Assembly (NCBI RefSeq): GCF_947179165.1
Contig: NC_077246.1
Span: forward strand, 70,776,421-70,840,420
Reading direction: 5' to 3'
Source of the DNA: Solanum dulcamara
Taxonomy: Eukaryota > Streptophyta > Magnoliopsida > Solanales > Solanaceae
DNA length: 64,000 nucleotides
The translations under genes were made by a program, and so were the position numbers. Positions 13,185 through 25,594 of this stretch are shown here, in pieces; positions within the stretch are counted from its first letter, which is position 1, and each line of letters starts with the position of its first letter. The notes under the pieces were generated by a model. The model made no database searches and was not told where the DNA came from. It saw nothing but the letters and a program-made list of their open reading frames with translations.

Positions 13185-13480
13185 TTTATCATATATTGAG
13201 GAAGATATACTCAGATACATATATTTTTGCTATCAGATACACTAAAATAGGTAGGCGAGCGAGATAGGAAGGGAGACAAGCGAGATTTGTTATGTATCCT
13301 AGATACATCCAAATCACACTAAATGCAAAGAGATACATATTTATATGTATCTGACGTGATTCGCATGTATCTGAAATAGTAGATACATAGGAGAGTGGCG
13401 AATGATGGGAGAGATGCGAGAAAGACGAGCGAAATTTGTTATGTACTCCTCGATTCATATTATATGATGTTTTAAATTTA
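13185..13480. repeat. Degenerate GATACAT-rich repeat
   Basis: Repeated agatacat / atgtatct motifs in both orientations, plus two copies of a gcgagatttgttatgta / gcgaaatttgttatgta segment (about 13280 and 13428), suggest an eroded repeat element. Boundaries and superfamily cannot be fixed by eye. Confidence 0.4.
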
Positions 13481-13990
13481 TAAGTATCTCCGTTGAGAAA
13501 TTCATTCACACCTAAAGTGGGAGAATTGTTAGGATTGAAAAGTAGGTGTTGTTAGAATTAGTTCCTTAAATGTATAATTAAAGAATTGTAATTTTAAAAT
13601 TACTCGTGTTATAAGGGAGATTTTAGAAAAATCCTGTTAGAAATAAGTTAAGATTTTTATCTTCTTTGAGCAAGGAGTTTTTCGCATGAATTCTTATGTT
13701 AATTTATTATTTCGCAATCTCCTTACGTAATTGCTGAAAGAACCTGATTATTAGTCTAATCATTTTTCTAATAATATATAGTATTATCATATTCTCTTTT
13801 AAAGGTTGAAGTAAATTTTGACTTCCCTTCCATAATATTTTTTATACAATAAATAAATAAGAGACTAAAGTTGTGTCTAGAAGTTTTTTGAAGAAAAAGA
13901 AAATACTACTAGTACTTAGTAAAAATCAAAAGTCATAGTCCTCAACTGTCAGCAATTATTATAACAAATTAAATCTTCAATCATGGAGGA

Positions 13991-14294
13991 GGCTTCATTT
14001 AATTAATTGTTGAAGTCAGCCCAAAAGAAGATTAAAAAAGAAGGATTAAATATGCCCATTGCGATCGTTGAATTAAGTTATTTCTTAAGTTGGTGTAATT
14101 CGTATTTAATATAATTTCATAATTGAAATATAAAAAAGAATAGGCTTCATTTAATTAATTGTTGAAGTCAGCCCAAAAGAAGATTAAAAAAGAAGGATTA
14201 AAAATGCCCATTGCGATTGTTGAATTAAGTTATTTCTTAAGTTGGTGTAATTCGTATTTAATATAATTTCATAAATGAAATATAAAAAAGAATT
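13991..14294. repeat. Tandem duplication, 2 x 152 bp
   Basis: Two adjacent copies (13991-14142 and 14143-14294) start ggcttcatttaattaattg and differ at only a few positions, so the duplication is recent. It contains no coding sequence. Confidence 0.92.
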
Positions 14295-14580
14295 GTATGT
14301 ACGTTGATTTCTTCTTATTTTATACAAATAAATATATTATTTTTAATAGACCTTCAATTTAAGATTTAAGTAAAGCCTAAACACGATATTAAAGGAACAT
14401 ACACTATAACGTCATTAAGATAATAAGAAAATTAAAATAAAAGAAACAATAATTAATAATAGAAAACTAAGAATAGAGTTTAATTAGAGTTGTTGGAATT
14501 ACACGTGGAATTTGATTAGGGTTTCAAATAATTAGGTCATACTTAATTAATATAAAAAGATTTCTATACTTTTTTTTTGG

Positions 14581-14610
14581 GGAGGGGGGTGCGGGGGGGG
14601 GGGGGGGGGG
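14581..14610 (+). repeat. Poly-G tract
   Basis: Thirty bases are almost all G, broken only by one A, one T and one C, in an otherwise AT-rich region. It could form a G-quadruplex and its true length may be uncertain in an assembly. Confidence 0.85.
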
Positions 14611-14952
14611 TCTCAAATATCAGTGGTTAAAAAATTGAAGCCTTTTTTAATCATTCATGTTCCTTGTTTTAATTTGGTATATTTTGAATTTAAAATTATA
14701 TGCATTGACACAACATATTTTTTTTATAGGATCTAGTTTAATCTATTATAACATGTTAATTAATTTTATTGATGCTTTAAAAAATAATTTTATAAGCAAT
14801 TTTCTTGTATACACTTTTTTAAAAATAATTTAGTGCACGGATAGAAATGAAGCCTCACTGCAGTATACGAATTTGGTAGAAGTTAATAATTTTGACATAA
14901 AATTTGTATTTGCAGTAGCTTTTTTTACTTAATATGAATAAATAATTTAATA

Positions 14953-15137
14953 AGAATACAGTAAGTTATTTTTTAAAAAATTTAAAACCTATATATTTAA
15001 TCCCCTTCTGTACATGGCAAGTTTTATTTATGATCTTATTTAATCAGAATACAGTAAGTTATTTTAAAAAAAAATTTAAAACCTATATATTTAAATCCCT
15101 TTCTCTACATAGCAAGTTTTATTTATGATCTTATTAT
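14953..15137. repeat. Tandem duplication, 2 x about 93 bp
   Basis: Copies begin agaatacagtaagttatt at 14953 and 15046 and both run to a tttatttatgatcttatt end. Divergence is small. Confidence 0.88.
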
Positions 15138-18100
15138 TTTCTTCTTTTTGCTTTTTATTAAAAGGAAACATTTAAATATTAAGTACTTAATTAGATCCTC
15201 CAGAGTCAACAACATAGAACTTTCAACAGAAGGTTATGGGGTGTGTGTATGTGTGTATATATATATAAATTGGATCACTATTTTTTTTTATACATAATTG
15301 TTAAGTCCATCAAAATAAAAAAAAAATATTAAAGCTTAAAACGCACGCATAAATATACGTGATTGTCAAGTAATATATAAAATGTTTAGACTGAGTGTCG
15401 AATCCACATAAGCTTGTGATTAGTTATTCGTAAAATTAAAAATCAAATTTCTTTATTGAATCAAGTTCATTAAATTACGATTTTATTAATGCTCTATAAT
15501 TTTTTCAATATATAAAAGAAAAATTGCAATTATAGCAAGGACAATTGTTACGAATTCAAATTCAGTAGAGATGGATGTTCCGGGATTGTGATTGGTTCAT
15601 CAATTCTATTAAGAAAAACAGAAAAATACTAGACTTTACCAAATACTTTAAGTAAATAAAGTGTGATTTACCTATTAATTAAATTTTCGAGATAAAAATA
15701 ATAGTATACTATAACATAATGTAAGAGTTAGACCTATTTTAATTATTAGTTTTCCTTGGTATTGAAATTTGGACCTCTATCTTATGTTGTTCACGCTTAA
15801 CATGTCTTTAGTCATGATCTCATGAACGTGGTATCGGGAAGTTAAGTGGAGGAAACGAATTGTTGTCTCTTTATAGTATAATCTTAGACAATTCTAATTT
15901 CATAGCTGCTTCCGTCGTCCTTTTTTACTCGTCAAATTTTGATTTGACACAACTATTAAAAAACAATGATTGGTATAGTGAGGTTATCATTTTACTCCTA
16001 TTAATTGATAGAGTTTTAAACACTCACTACATTTTTCAAAGACATTAACTCAATGTTAATAAACTGAAGGTATAATAGAAAAAAAAATTATCCTTTTTTT
16101 ATTTATCAAAATTGATAAGTAAAAAGGAAAATCAAATTAAAAAATATTTGATAAGTAAATAGAAACGAAAAAAATAGTAAATTTTTGAAGCTGAATAATT
16201 AGACCCAACAAACATTTATTCTAAATGGAGACCCAATATTGAAACTTGTGAACTCCAATTAAAAGTGGAGGAATTTTAATCATTTCAACGAACTCATTGG
16301 TGGTGGGCATGATTGTAATCTAGTATGTACACAAAGGGCTGGTAAGCAAGCTAATAATTTTAAAATTTGTAAATTCGTACACAATAATTTTACTTATGCT
16401 TGCATGTTCATTATTCCAATAATTATATATTCGATTTGGCCTGTATAGAGAATCAGATTTGGCAAAAACAAGATTAGGGATGCAATAAATTTGTAATAGA
16501 TTCTTGTGATTTAGCTTTTTTCTTTTTTCCAAACCCTGTACTTAATTAAAAGCTTAGTTCATCGAGTTTTTCTTTTTTATAGTATAAACTAGTAAAATCA
16601 CAGCTCACGCATGAACTAATGCTTTGTTCCCAAAAAGTTATAGCATTTTTCAATATTAATATATAGTATCATTGAATCCTATATATTTAGGTTGAATAAA
16701 GTTTTGCCTTCTCTTCCTTAATCTTTTCATCAAGGAAAACAAAAGAAGTAAAGAAAATATTATAATTATGTATAATTTATGTATAAAGGTTCGAAAGAGT
16801 ACATATTAAATTCAATCGGATATTATATATTTGATAATACAGTTTCACATAACTTGTGTCAGTCCTAAATCATTTGGTATCCTAATTTTAGAAGACCTAC
16901 ATACTTGATTGTGTGGGAGCAATTTGGTTACGTGCAAAAAATTAGAGGCTCTTTTCCTATAAATTTTATGAATTCTATACAACTCTTTTTACTGGTTTTT
17001 CTTTCATTGAATCATCCCCTATTTGACAGCTCAAATTAGGTTTCACTTTAGAAATAGATTTTTGGGCTTAATCAAAATAGGTCATGATAGATACATCGAA
17101 ACGGCCGATAATTGTTTAGTCTAATCTCATACGAGTGTTTAATCTCTTTATTGCTTTTTTCTTTTATGTTTTTTTTAAAAGAAGAGGGTCGATTTAGACT
17201 CATCTCTTTTCGTTACATATTCATGACAGCATGTACTACGAGTCCTTTGTCCCACATATATCTTACTACCTCACATAATTTCACTGAAAACTCTCATTCG
17301 TTAAAGAGGAGAACAATTGGTTCATTCTAACCAAATAACATTATCTCAAGCATGTGGAATATATACACAACGATTAAATTTCAAACTAATAAACTAAAAA
17401 AACTATGATACTTTAAAAGTTTACACTAAAATCAATAAAATTCAAATTCTGAATTCCGAACGAAGGTAACTTAATCATATATACTTCTCTTCTTCATTTA
17501 TAAAGTTTTAAATCCTAGCTTGGCACTATGAAAGTGATGCATCTTTCAAAAGAAAAGAAAAGAAAAGTACAATAAGCTTTAAAGTCCTCACATTTAGTAC
17601 CAACTTTGAAGAGCAACAGTTAGCAAAATGACAAGAATAACCAACTGTAAAGCATCACAAATTTGAAGAGATTTTTTTCCTTTTTTCATTTCAATGACTC
17701 ACAACCTTTTAACTTTACCAATATATCCCTTCAACTACTTAAATTAAAAATATCAATAAGTATATAATATATGTGTAATTCATATATAATATATGTATAA
17801 TCAGTATATGAGTTATATATATAGATTAGTGTAGGTGAATATTATTACTAGAAATAAAAATTTATTCCATTATAAATCAGTGAAAAATTTATGTTATACA
17901 AGATGATTTTTTTGTTTATGTTGTATCGAATCAGCTTACTAGGAAAATGCATGGTGAAAAACATTTTCTCACCAAAATAGTGGAAAACTTTCTAATTTTT
18001 TCTTTTGTTACCTATTCAATCAAAATATCTATAAAAATTATCACTAAAAATTTTCATTTTTCAATGAAAATTATTGATTTTTTAGTATTGTGTAGAGTAT

Positions 18101-18173
18101 TGATATCAGATTCATCTGAACCTAATACTTTCGAGACAAACCATAAATTTATGTGTAAAATGTTTCAAATATT

Positions 18174-18177
<4 letters not shown>
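15138..18177. other. AT-rich intergenic DNA
   Basis: No supported gene. It contains a short (GT)n/(TA)n stretch at about 15238-15268. The segment 17577-17690, and further matches up to 18650, resemble the region downstream of the GPAT gene (see findings). Confidence 0.5.

Positions 18178-18226
<49 letters not shown>
18178..18226. repeat. (TA)n microsatellite
   Basis: About 24 uninterrupted TA dinucleotides. Confidence 0.95.
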
Positions 18227-18229
<3 letters not shown>

Positions 18230-18689
18230 TTATAATTTTGAGAATATAATGAGTTCAATACTAAAAATTTAAAAGTTAAACCCACAAAATTTATATTTTA
18301 AATTTATTTCTAGTAATTAAAAAAACAATCAATTCAATTGATTATTTCAATGAATAACCCCTCAATTTTGGAAGCTTTTTGCACTGCCTTTATTTGAGTG
18401 GGGAAAAACATGCAATCTTTTCTCAATTTTCCGTTCTCCTCATAAAGGGAAACAGAATTTCCTAATTAATTCATTTTGGTCCTTCGATTTTTTTCAAGAA
18501 AGGAGTAAGAAATAGATTCTCTAATTTCAGTTGAATTAGATTTCTTACTGAGAAAGGAAATTATATTAAAGTTTTTTTTCATTATATTATGTGGTCCAAA
18601 ATGCAATAATAAAAAGCTTACGCACTCTTCACGAACCAAAAGTATAATATCTAATTTTAGTGGACCAGGATCCTTTTCTTTTTTTTTTG

Positions 18690-18856
18690 TTTCCTACCTG
18701 GTCTCCCGAGCTCGTATTAGAACCTCGACTAAATTCAGATCGCGCACTGCTGCGTTCATTCGGGGGTAACGCTCCTAATATGATTTTCTTCATACATAAG
18801 ACTCGAACTCGAGACCTTCGATTAAGAGTGAAGCAGTACCACTACTGCACCACAAC
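18690..18856 (-). mobile_element. tRNA-derived SINE, head interrupted by a hAT MITE
   Basis: Same family and orientation as 7076-7246. On the minus strand the tRNA-like head with GGTGCAGTAGTGG and a B-box GAGTTCGAGTC are visible, and the T-rich tail (A-rich on minus) lies at about 18674-18690. The head abuts the hAT MITE at 18857; the MITE target duplication ACCACAAC is part of the SINE head. Confidence 0.72.
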
Positions 18857-19324
18857 CATAGGTGGATCTATGTGGTTGGAAGGGGTGCCACGCTACCCCG
18901 TGATCTCGATTGAAAATCTATACATACATGTATATGTATATTTATATTTATATATATAAATATTTATAAAGAAAGTATAAATATTATATATGACACCCTT
19001 AGAAATAATGAGTCTTGTGGTACCCGTGGTTAAAACTCAGGTTTACTACTGCAGGGATGCAAGTTTGAACCCTGTTGTGGGGTGTATTTTTTTAAAACTG
19101 TTTTTACCGAATTTATTGTAAAAAGAATTGTGAATAAGTAGATTAGAACCTTAGACCTCTTATAAGTAAAATTTTAACTGAACAAACAGAATAAGTCTAA
19201 ATTTTGTATGCAAATTTTTTAATAATTATTGAGTATTATCTTACTCTATGCTAGAAATTTTGCCATAAATTATTGTTTAAAGTAGTGTGGCAGCCAAAAA
19301 TTCAAAATAATGAATCCGCCTCTG
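18857..19324. mobile_element. hAT-type MITE, 468 bp, inserted at a SINE head
   Basis: Perfect 8-bp target duplications ACCACAAC lie at 18849-18856 and 19325-19332. Terminal inverted repeats are CATAGGTGGAT and the complement of CAGAGGCGGAT (9 of 11 match). No open frame is present. A stretch near 19020-19080 has tRNA-like boxes (gtggttaaaactc, gcaagtttgaaccct) but is internal to the element and not a tRNA gene. Confidence 0.8.
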
Positions 19325-19332
19325 ACCACAAC

Positions 19333-20051
19333 TGAGGTTGTTGAAGCAGGACCTACTATTGCCAAAACTAAAGCTCCACTATATAAAACATTTTAATTTG
19401 AATGGACATAACTAAATATATTTCTATATTGAACCATGCAGAGATTAGGTCCAATGTATCTTAAAATCTGCATTGTTATTCTGAATAATGCTATGCAATG
19501 ACAAAATTGTACTATAAGTAGTATGACTTAAAGAAGTTGAGAGGAGGGAGAGGATATATTGGCCTATTGTTTTAGAACTTATGTACATATGAAGAATTCA
19601 TAATAAAGTTTTTTTGAAGGTAGGAAATTGTGAGGGTAAATCTAGGCGCTATATGTGTCAAGGCTGTAAGTCAAGTGATGTGATACATGTCGGTCATATA
19701 TGGCCTTCAAAGTATCCTTTTTTACATGCCTGCCAAGTATCCACTTTCAATGCCCGCCATGTGTCACGTATGTTATCGTCACCAGAAATTATTTGCAAGT
19801 TGCTTGCTTGATCGTCTTAAAAAGTTGTTTCAAGACTTTTATGACTTGTAATTTGTAACTGTACTAAATAAACATTCACAATTTAGTGTATTCTTAATGC
19901 TACCTCTTAGATGTTTATTAATAAATAATGTGTCTTGTTAAAATATTACTAAAAAGAATCTAAGGGAAAATCACTTTGTCACTTTACTATATTTTGCTTG
20001 ATCTTGTTTTAATTGAGTTTTTTAGTAAGGTTTTTATAAGGCAGCTAGAAA
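19333..20051. other. Intergenic DNA between two mobile elements
   Basis: No supported gene or bounded repeat. Confidence 0.5.
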
Positions 20052-20056
20052 GGTAT

Positions 20057-23000
20057 TGTAACACTCCGAAATTTTTTTCGCCAAGACTCGAATATTTTTT
20101 CACGTGTGTAGACTCGAACCGAATAACTTGTAATTTTATATATGAGTTAGGATCAATTCCTAAGTATTTGAAGAGTATTAGATGTGTTTTAGGCTAATGA
20201 GGGATATCTAACACCAAGCCGAGTCCAAATAATTTTTATCGACTAAGTTTCCGAATGAGTTTGTATAAGGGTCAACTTCAAACGATCATATCTCCTAGAA
20301 TATAATGAATTGGGTAGCCCATGACCTATCAAATTAAAGGAATTTGAGTCTTCTTTGCAACGCCACCAAGATTGTATTTTTTAGAATTCGGAGTCAAAAG
20401 TTATGACCATTTTACTATAGACTATAACTGCAAAAATTTCAGGCCTAGAGCTACAATGGCGCCCGACGCCACTATAGCGCCAGAAACTAGTCTCTGTAGT
20501 TTGGCCCTTGGCGCGGCGCGCCACTATAGCGCCTGTAGGGTTTTGAGTCTATTTTCGAGATTTTCTTTGATGAAGGGCATTATGGACCATTCCCTAATTA
20601 TATATATAAGAAGTGGACGCGTTTTGGGGTCATTTTTCTGTCTTTTTCCTCTCCAAAACCCTAAACTTCCTCTTCTCTCTCAAGTTATCTCCAACAAATT
20701 GCTCTCAAGCTCAAGGATTCAAGATCTTCAAGTCAAGTCTTGGTTTCCGATGAGATGATCTTCATTCTAGGTATGTAAGGCTAACCTAAAATATGGATTG
20801 AGTTCTTCCATATGCCCCATAGATGTGTTGGATGGAAGTTGTGAAAGGCTTGAACCTTCTATGAAGGTTTTCTTGAATTTTTTCCTAAACTATAAAATAT
20901 TTTTATATACTATTAATTGATTTGTGATTTTCATGATTTGAATTATTGAATCATTATCCTTCATATTTATTTCATAAACCGTAGCTACATATTGATTACA
21001 AATGAATTTTTGTCTATAAATTCATATGTATTAATAGTGTTCTTGAGTTGAGTTTTGTTGAGAGTATGGATTCATGTATTCATTCACATGAATCCAAGAT
21101 AAGATTTCTTTTTATCATAATTGTCTTGAGGTTGAGATTGATGGTTTTTGTGTATATGTATTGATTGGAATGAAAAGAATGAATTGGAATAGTTATGAAA
21201 GTGAATTACATAAAAAGGAACGAAACCTTGGTAGAGCTAGAATGTCCTTTTGTCTCTATAAATTGAATATAGAATTAAATAATGATTTTGGAGCAAGATG
21301 TTTGATGATGATGTGAATGATGATGTTTGATGATGAGGTGAATGATGTTTATTTAACTAAGGAAAAATGATTGATGAAGAGGTTATGTTGATGATGATGT
21401 TTTGAGATGAAATGGATTGGAGTCTAATGTGACTACATGATATGTGATTTGCATAATTTGATTTGGTTGGAGTCATATGAGTATAAATGATTGTTTGAGA
21501 AGGAGTTTTAAATAAATGATTAGTGAACATTTTTACATAAACTATTTATACACTATTTTGAGTTTGAAGAATGATTATTTTCATCTTTGATTTAAAAAGA
21601 GTTTAAGCATGAGCTGAGTTTGAGAAGTCTCTAAATTATCATTTTTGAACATGAGTATTTTGAGTATAAACAAGTTGAGCATTTTTACCTAAAAATGTCT
21701 ATTTTGAGTTTGAGTTGGGGAGTTGAAATTATGTTTTAAATGCATTTAATATTTTCTGCATTCATTGAGTTGGGATGGTACCAAATTCAATAAAAAGAAG
21801 AGTTTGATGATTGAGATGAGTTGATTGTGAATGAGGGTCCAATGAGACTAGACTGATTGAGTTTTGAAAAGAGTCCAATGAGACTAAATGAGTTGATTTG
21901 AAACTAAGTCCTAAGAGAATAAATGAGTATTTTGAGTATTTTACTCACTTGATAGATATGAGCATATTGAGTCTTAGGAGGAGTATTGAGCACCGAATTG
22001 GGTAAGAGTATAGTCCATACTCGAATCCCATAAACTACGTAGCCAACGTAGGAGGGGATTGGACCGTTAAAGTCGGATGTTTTCCATTTCATTGTCCTGA
22101 AATGATAGGACTTGATTGATGGATGGATCCATGATTGGGTGATTCGTTTATACCCTGACAAAGTATGAACGGACGTGGCAATAACGTCGGCTTGTTGTAC
22201 TATCACTAGCTCATAGGTGATGGTTGTCGGTTAGAGAAACTCTCAAATTGAGTGGATTATGAATGATATGATTGGTTTGATTGTGATTGTAGATGATTGA
22301 GTCGAATGGTAAAACATTGTTAAATTCTAATTTGCATATCTATTGAGTTGAGTCCTTTGACTTGATTGTTGTGTTGATTGTATATGATTGGATTGGATTA
22401 AATGATATGTGATTGGATTGGATTAGACGATATGTGAGTGGATTGGATGGTATGTGATTGAATTGTAAATGATTGGATTGAATTGAATTGTACAGGATTT
22501 GATCGGATGATATATGATTGGATTGGATCGGATTGCATATAATTGGATTGGATTGAACGATTTGATTGAATTGTATCGTACATGATTGGATTGAATTGGA
22601 TGGTATATGATTGGTCTCTGTCTAAACCGTATTCTTACTTTAGACTTATGACACCTTGATTGAGTCTCTCTTATCTTTCTGATTTGAGATATTTGAACCG
22701 ATATTATTCTATCTTGACGCATGTTTCATTCTGGCATATTACATACTCGTACATTTCACGTACTGACGTCCATTAGGACCTGCATCATTTCATGATGCAT
22801 AGATAGGTTTAAGAGATCATCATTAGGCACACCGTTGAGGATCTATTCACACTCAACTTATTGGTGAGTCCTCCCCTACATTCGGAGGATACCACTTTTG
22901 TTATTCTTGCGTCGGGTTTAGTCTTTTCATTTTGATTTGAGGTAGCCATGAACCTGTCATTGACACCAATTAGATTGTAGTGATAGAGGCTTCATAGACT

Positions 23001-23275
23001 AGATAGTGATGGGTCGATTGAGTATTTTATTTTCTTGAATTGTTCGTGTCAAATTATTTAATGACATAGATTGGAGATTGATTTGTGGGCCCATGGCCTT
23101 TCTTTCTTGAATTAGATTGTTGATTTGGATTGTCCACCTAATTATTTCTTTATTTTAAGCCTTCCGCTGATTGATCGAATGAATGGATGTGTGATTGGAT
23201 CAAGTGGTTCGCTTGAGGACCAGCAATGGTCTTCGAGTGCCGGCCACATCTAGGATACCCTCCCGGGGCGTGACA
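20057..23275 (+). mobile_element. Solo LTR, 3.2 kb (TGTAACACTCC...GGGGCGTGACA family)
   Basis: It starts TGTAACACTCC and ends GGGGCGTGACA, with near-identical 5-bp flanks GGTAT (20052-20056) and AGTAT (23276-23280). A TATA-rich box at 20598-20610, followed by a ctctccaaaaccctaaac leader-like stretch, looks like the U3/R promoter of an LTR. No internal retroelement domains flank it. It is homologous to the inverted copy at 25595-27584 but longer, partly through an expansion of gattggattgg-type repeats at 22380-22620. Long LTRs of this form are typical of Del/Tekay-like chromoviruses; that lineage call is inference. Confidence 0.78.
22380..22620 (+). repeat. GATTGGATTG-type simple repeat inside the LTR
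   Basis: Irregular iterations of gattggattg / tatatgattgg motifs fill about 240 bp. The related LTR at 25595-27584 has only a short equivalent (about 26200-26235), so the expansion is specific to this copy. Confidence 0.85.
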
Positions 23276-25594
23276 AGTATATCACCAAATATATGTATTC
23301 CATTAGTCCATGAATATGCTTTATGCATTAAAATTACTTTAGTATATTTTGATGTATGTCGATTGATGGTCAAAATCTGTCATATGTTCAATTTATAAAT
23401 TAAGGCAAAATTTTATTTTTTCAAGATCATTTATTTCAAATTCTTTCTTCAACAGTCTACTCCTTTTGAAAGCTATACATGAGTTTCAATAATAGTCATC
23501 CCATCAACATCCATAACAAATATGAAAAGATCAAGATCCAGACCGTTTTATAAAGACATAAGAATAAATTGGTGTAGCCCTTTTTTAATAGGTACTCACT
23601 TAGACAATTATCACTACAACAAATGTGATATTTAGCTACGACATTATTAGGTACGACACAAAATTCGTTACTAATTATTTATCTTTTGTGACAAAAATTA
23701 TATTTCGTGCTTAAATGCATGAGCAATATACTTTTAGTGACGAAACAAATAATTTTGTAGCAAAATTTTGTCCAGCAAAGCTTCCCACCAAAAAATAATT
23801 TGCCGCCATATATTAAGTACCATTAGTGACGACTTTTAAGTTATTAGTGACACATGATGTTGTCACTAATAATGCATCCAATTTGTGACAATCTATTATT
23901 TGTCTTAAAATTAGTTACAATTTAGATACGAAAAGTTTTCGTCACAAAAAATAAGTTGTTACAATAGCGACAAATTAGAGTTCGTAGTTAAATATTGTAA
24001 GTTTTAGACACAATTTTTAATATTTATATGTGACATTAGTTTTTGTCACTAATACTATAAGCAATTAGTGACGATCATTTTATTGTCTCTAATCAACCTA
24101 TGATTTCGTGACAACATAGTTTTGTCACAAAATTTGCAGTGTTTAAATAGGGACGACTTAAAATTCGTAGTTGAATAATTTAAATATTTACTATAAAACT
24201 ATTTTTATAAATAAATATAAAATAATCTTTGACTATGCAAGGGATCGTTTGCTAAAGTACTATAATTTTTTAATTAAACCATCCTCCGAAGGACGATTAT
24301 GTGTAACTAATTTGGTTTATATTAAAATATTTATATAGTGACCACTGGAGGTCGATACTTTATTTTTATTTAAATATTTTATTCAAATTGACCTCCTGTG
24401 GTTGGTACTACATCAGAAAATTAAGAATAAATATAATTTAATCTAAATTTAAAATAAAAAAATACAAAAATATATTTTAAATTAATTTAAATAAATTGTC
24501 CGAAGATGATTTTTTTAATAATAAATAAAATAATATAAAATATCAACCTCTGAATGTTGATATTATTTAATTTAATGTGTTTAATTTTATTTTTATTAAA
24601 TATTAATATGATATCGATCCCTAGAGGTCGGTATATTTTGTTTATCTAATTATTTTTAATAAAATCAACATCTGGAGGTCATTTTTGAAAAAATATTTAT
24701 TTTAATAAAAAAAAAATATTGTGTATAACACTAAGTTTTTCATTTTACGCTTACAATTAAAAAAATTTAAAATGGAACAATTTTGTATAGTTTTATAAAA
24801 ATAAAGTTTGAATTTGTGGACTAGACAAAAAAAAAACCAATAATTCATATTTGGCGTATGAAATAATGTTGATATTAATTAGGAAGTAATTATATATATT
24901 CGTGTAATAATTGTAATATTATGGCTAAATAAATATTTTTTGCTCCAAGTTATAAAAAAAATCGCGGCAACAGCTAAATGATATAGCCATAATTTCTATG
25001 ACAAAATTTACGATAAATTTTTTGAAACAAACTGTTGTAGTTAAATAAATTTTTCTTCAAATTATAAAAAATTATGGCAATATTTAATGAGACAATTATA
25101 GATTTATTGCTATAGTAAATTTCATAGCTAATTACTAATTTTGGCTATATTGTAATTGTAATTGGCTTAATAATTATAATTATTTGTCATGACAAAATAA
25201 AACAGCCATAGATTTATTGTTGTGCAAAAATTCATAGCTAATTATTTTTTTATTACGAATTAAAATTTATTGGAGGAATAATAATTTTTTAGCAACACTA
25301 AATAATTTTTTTCGTACAATTAAAGTTATTATAATAATAGTACTTATCTAACCATATTAAATTAGTTGTAACAAAATTATATATATAGTTAGATGAATAT
25401 TTATAGAAATATATATGCATATGTGGTTTTTGAGAGATTTCTACACTTTGATAGGTATTATTGCTTGCATAAATAAGTTTTTACATGGTATCATAAAATC
25501 AACTCATCAAGATAGTATTTAAATTGAATATGAATTGATAAAATAAGTGCAAAAAGAAATCAAAGAGACAATAAAAATCATAAACTTACACCAC

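Noticed and set aside
19015..19085. Possible tRNA gene or separate SINE (A- and B-box-like motifs)
   Set aside because: It lies inside the hAT MITE at 18857-19324, has no cloverleaf that I can draw and no separate target duplication.
20372..20758. 128-codon plus-strand frame
   Set aside because: It lies in the U3/R part of a solo LTR and spans its promoter-like TATA region; no domain.
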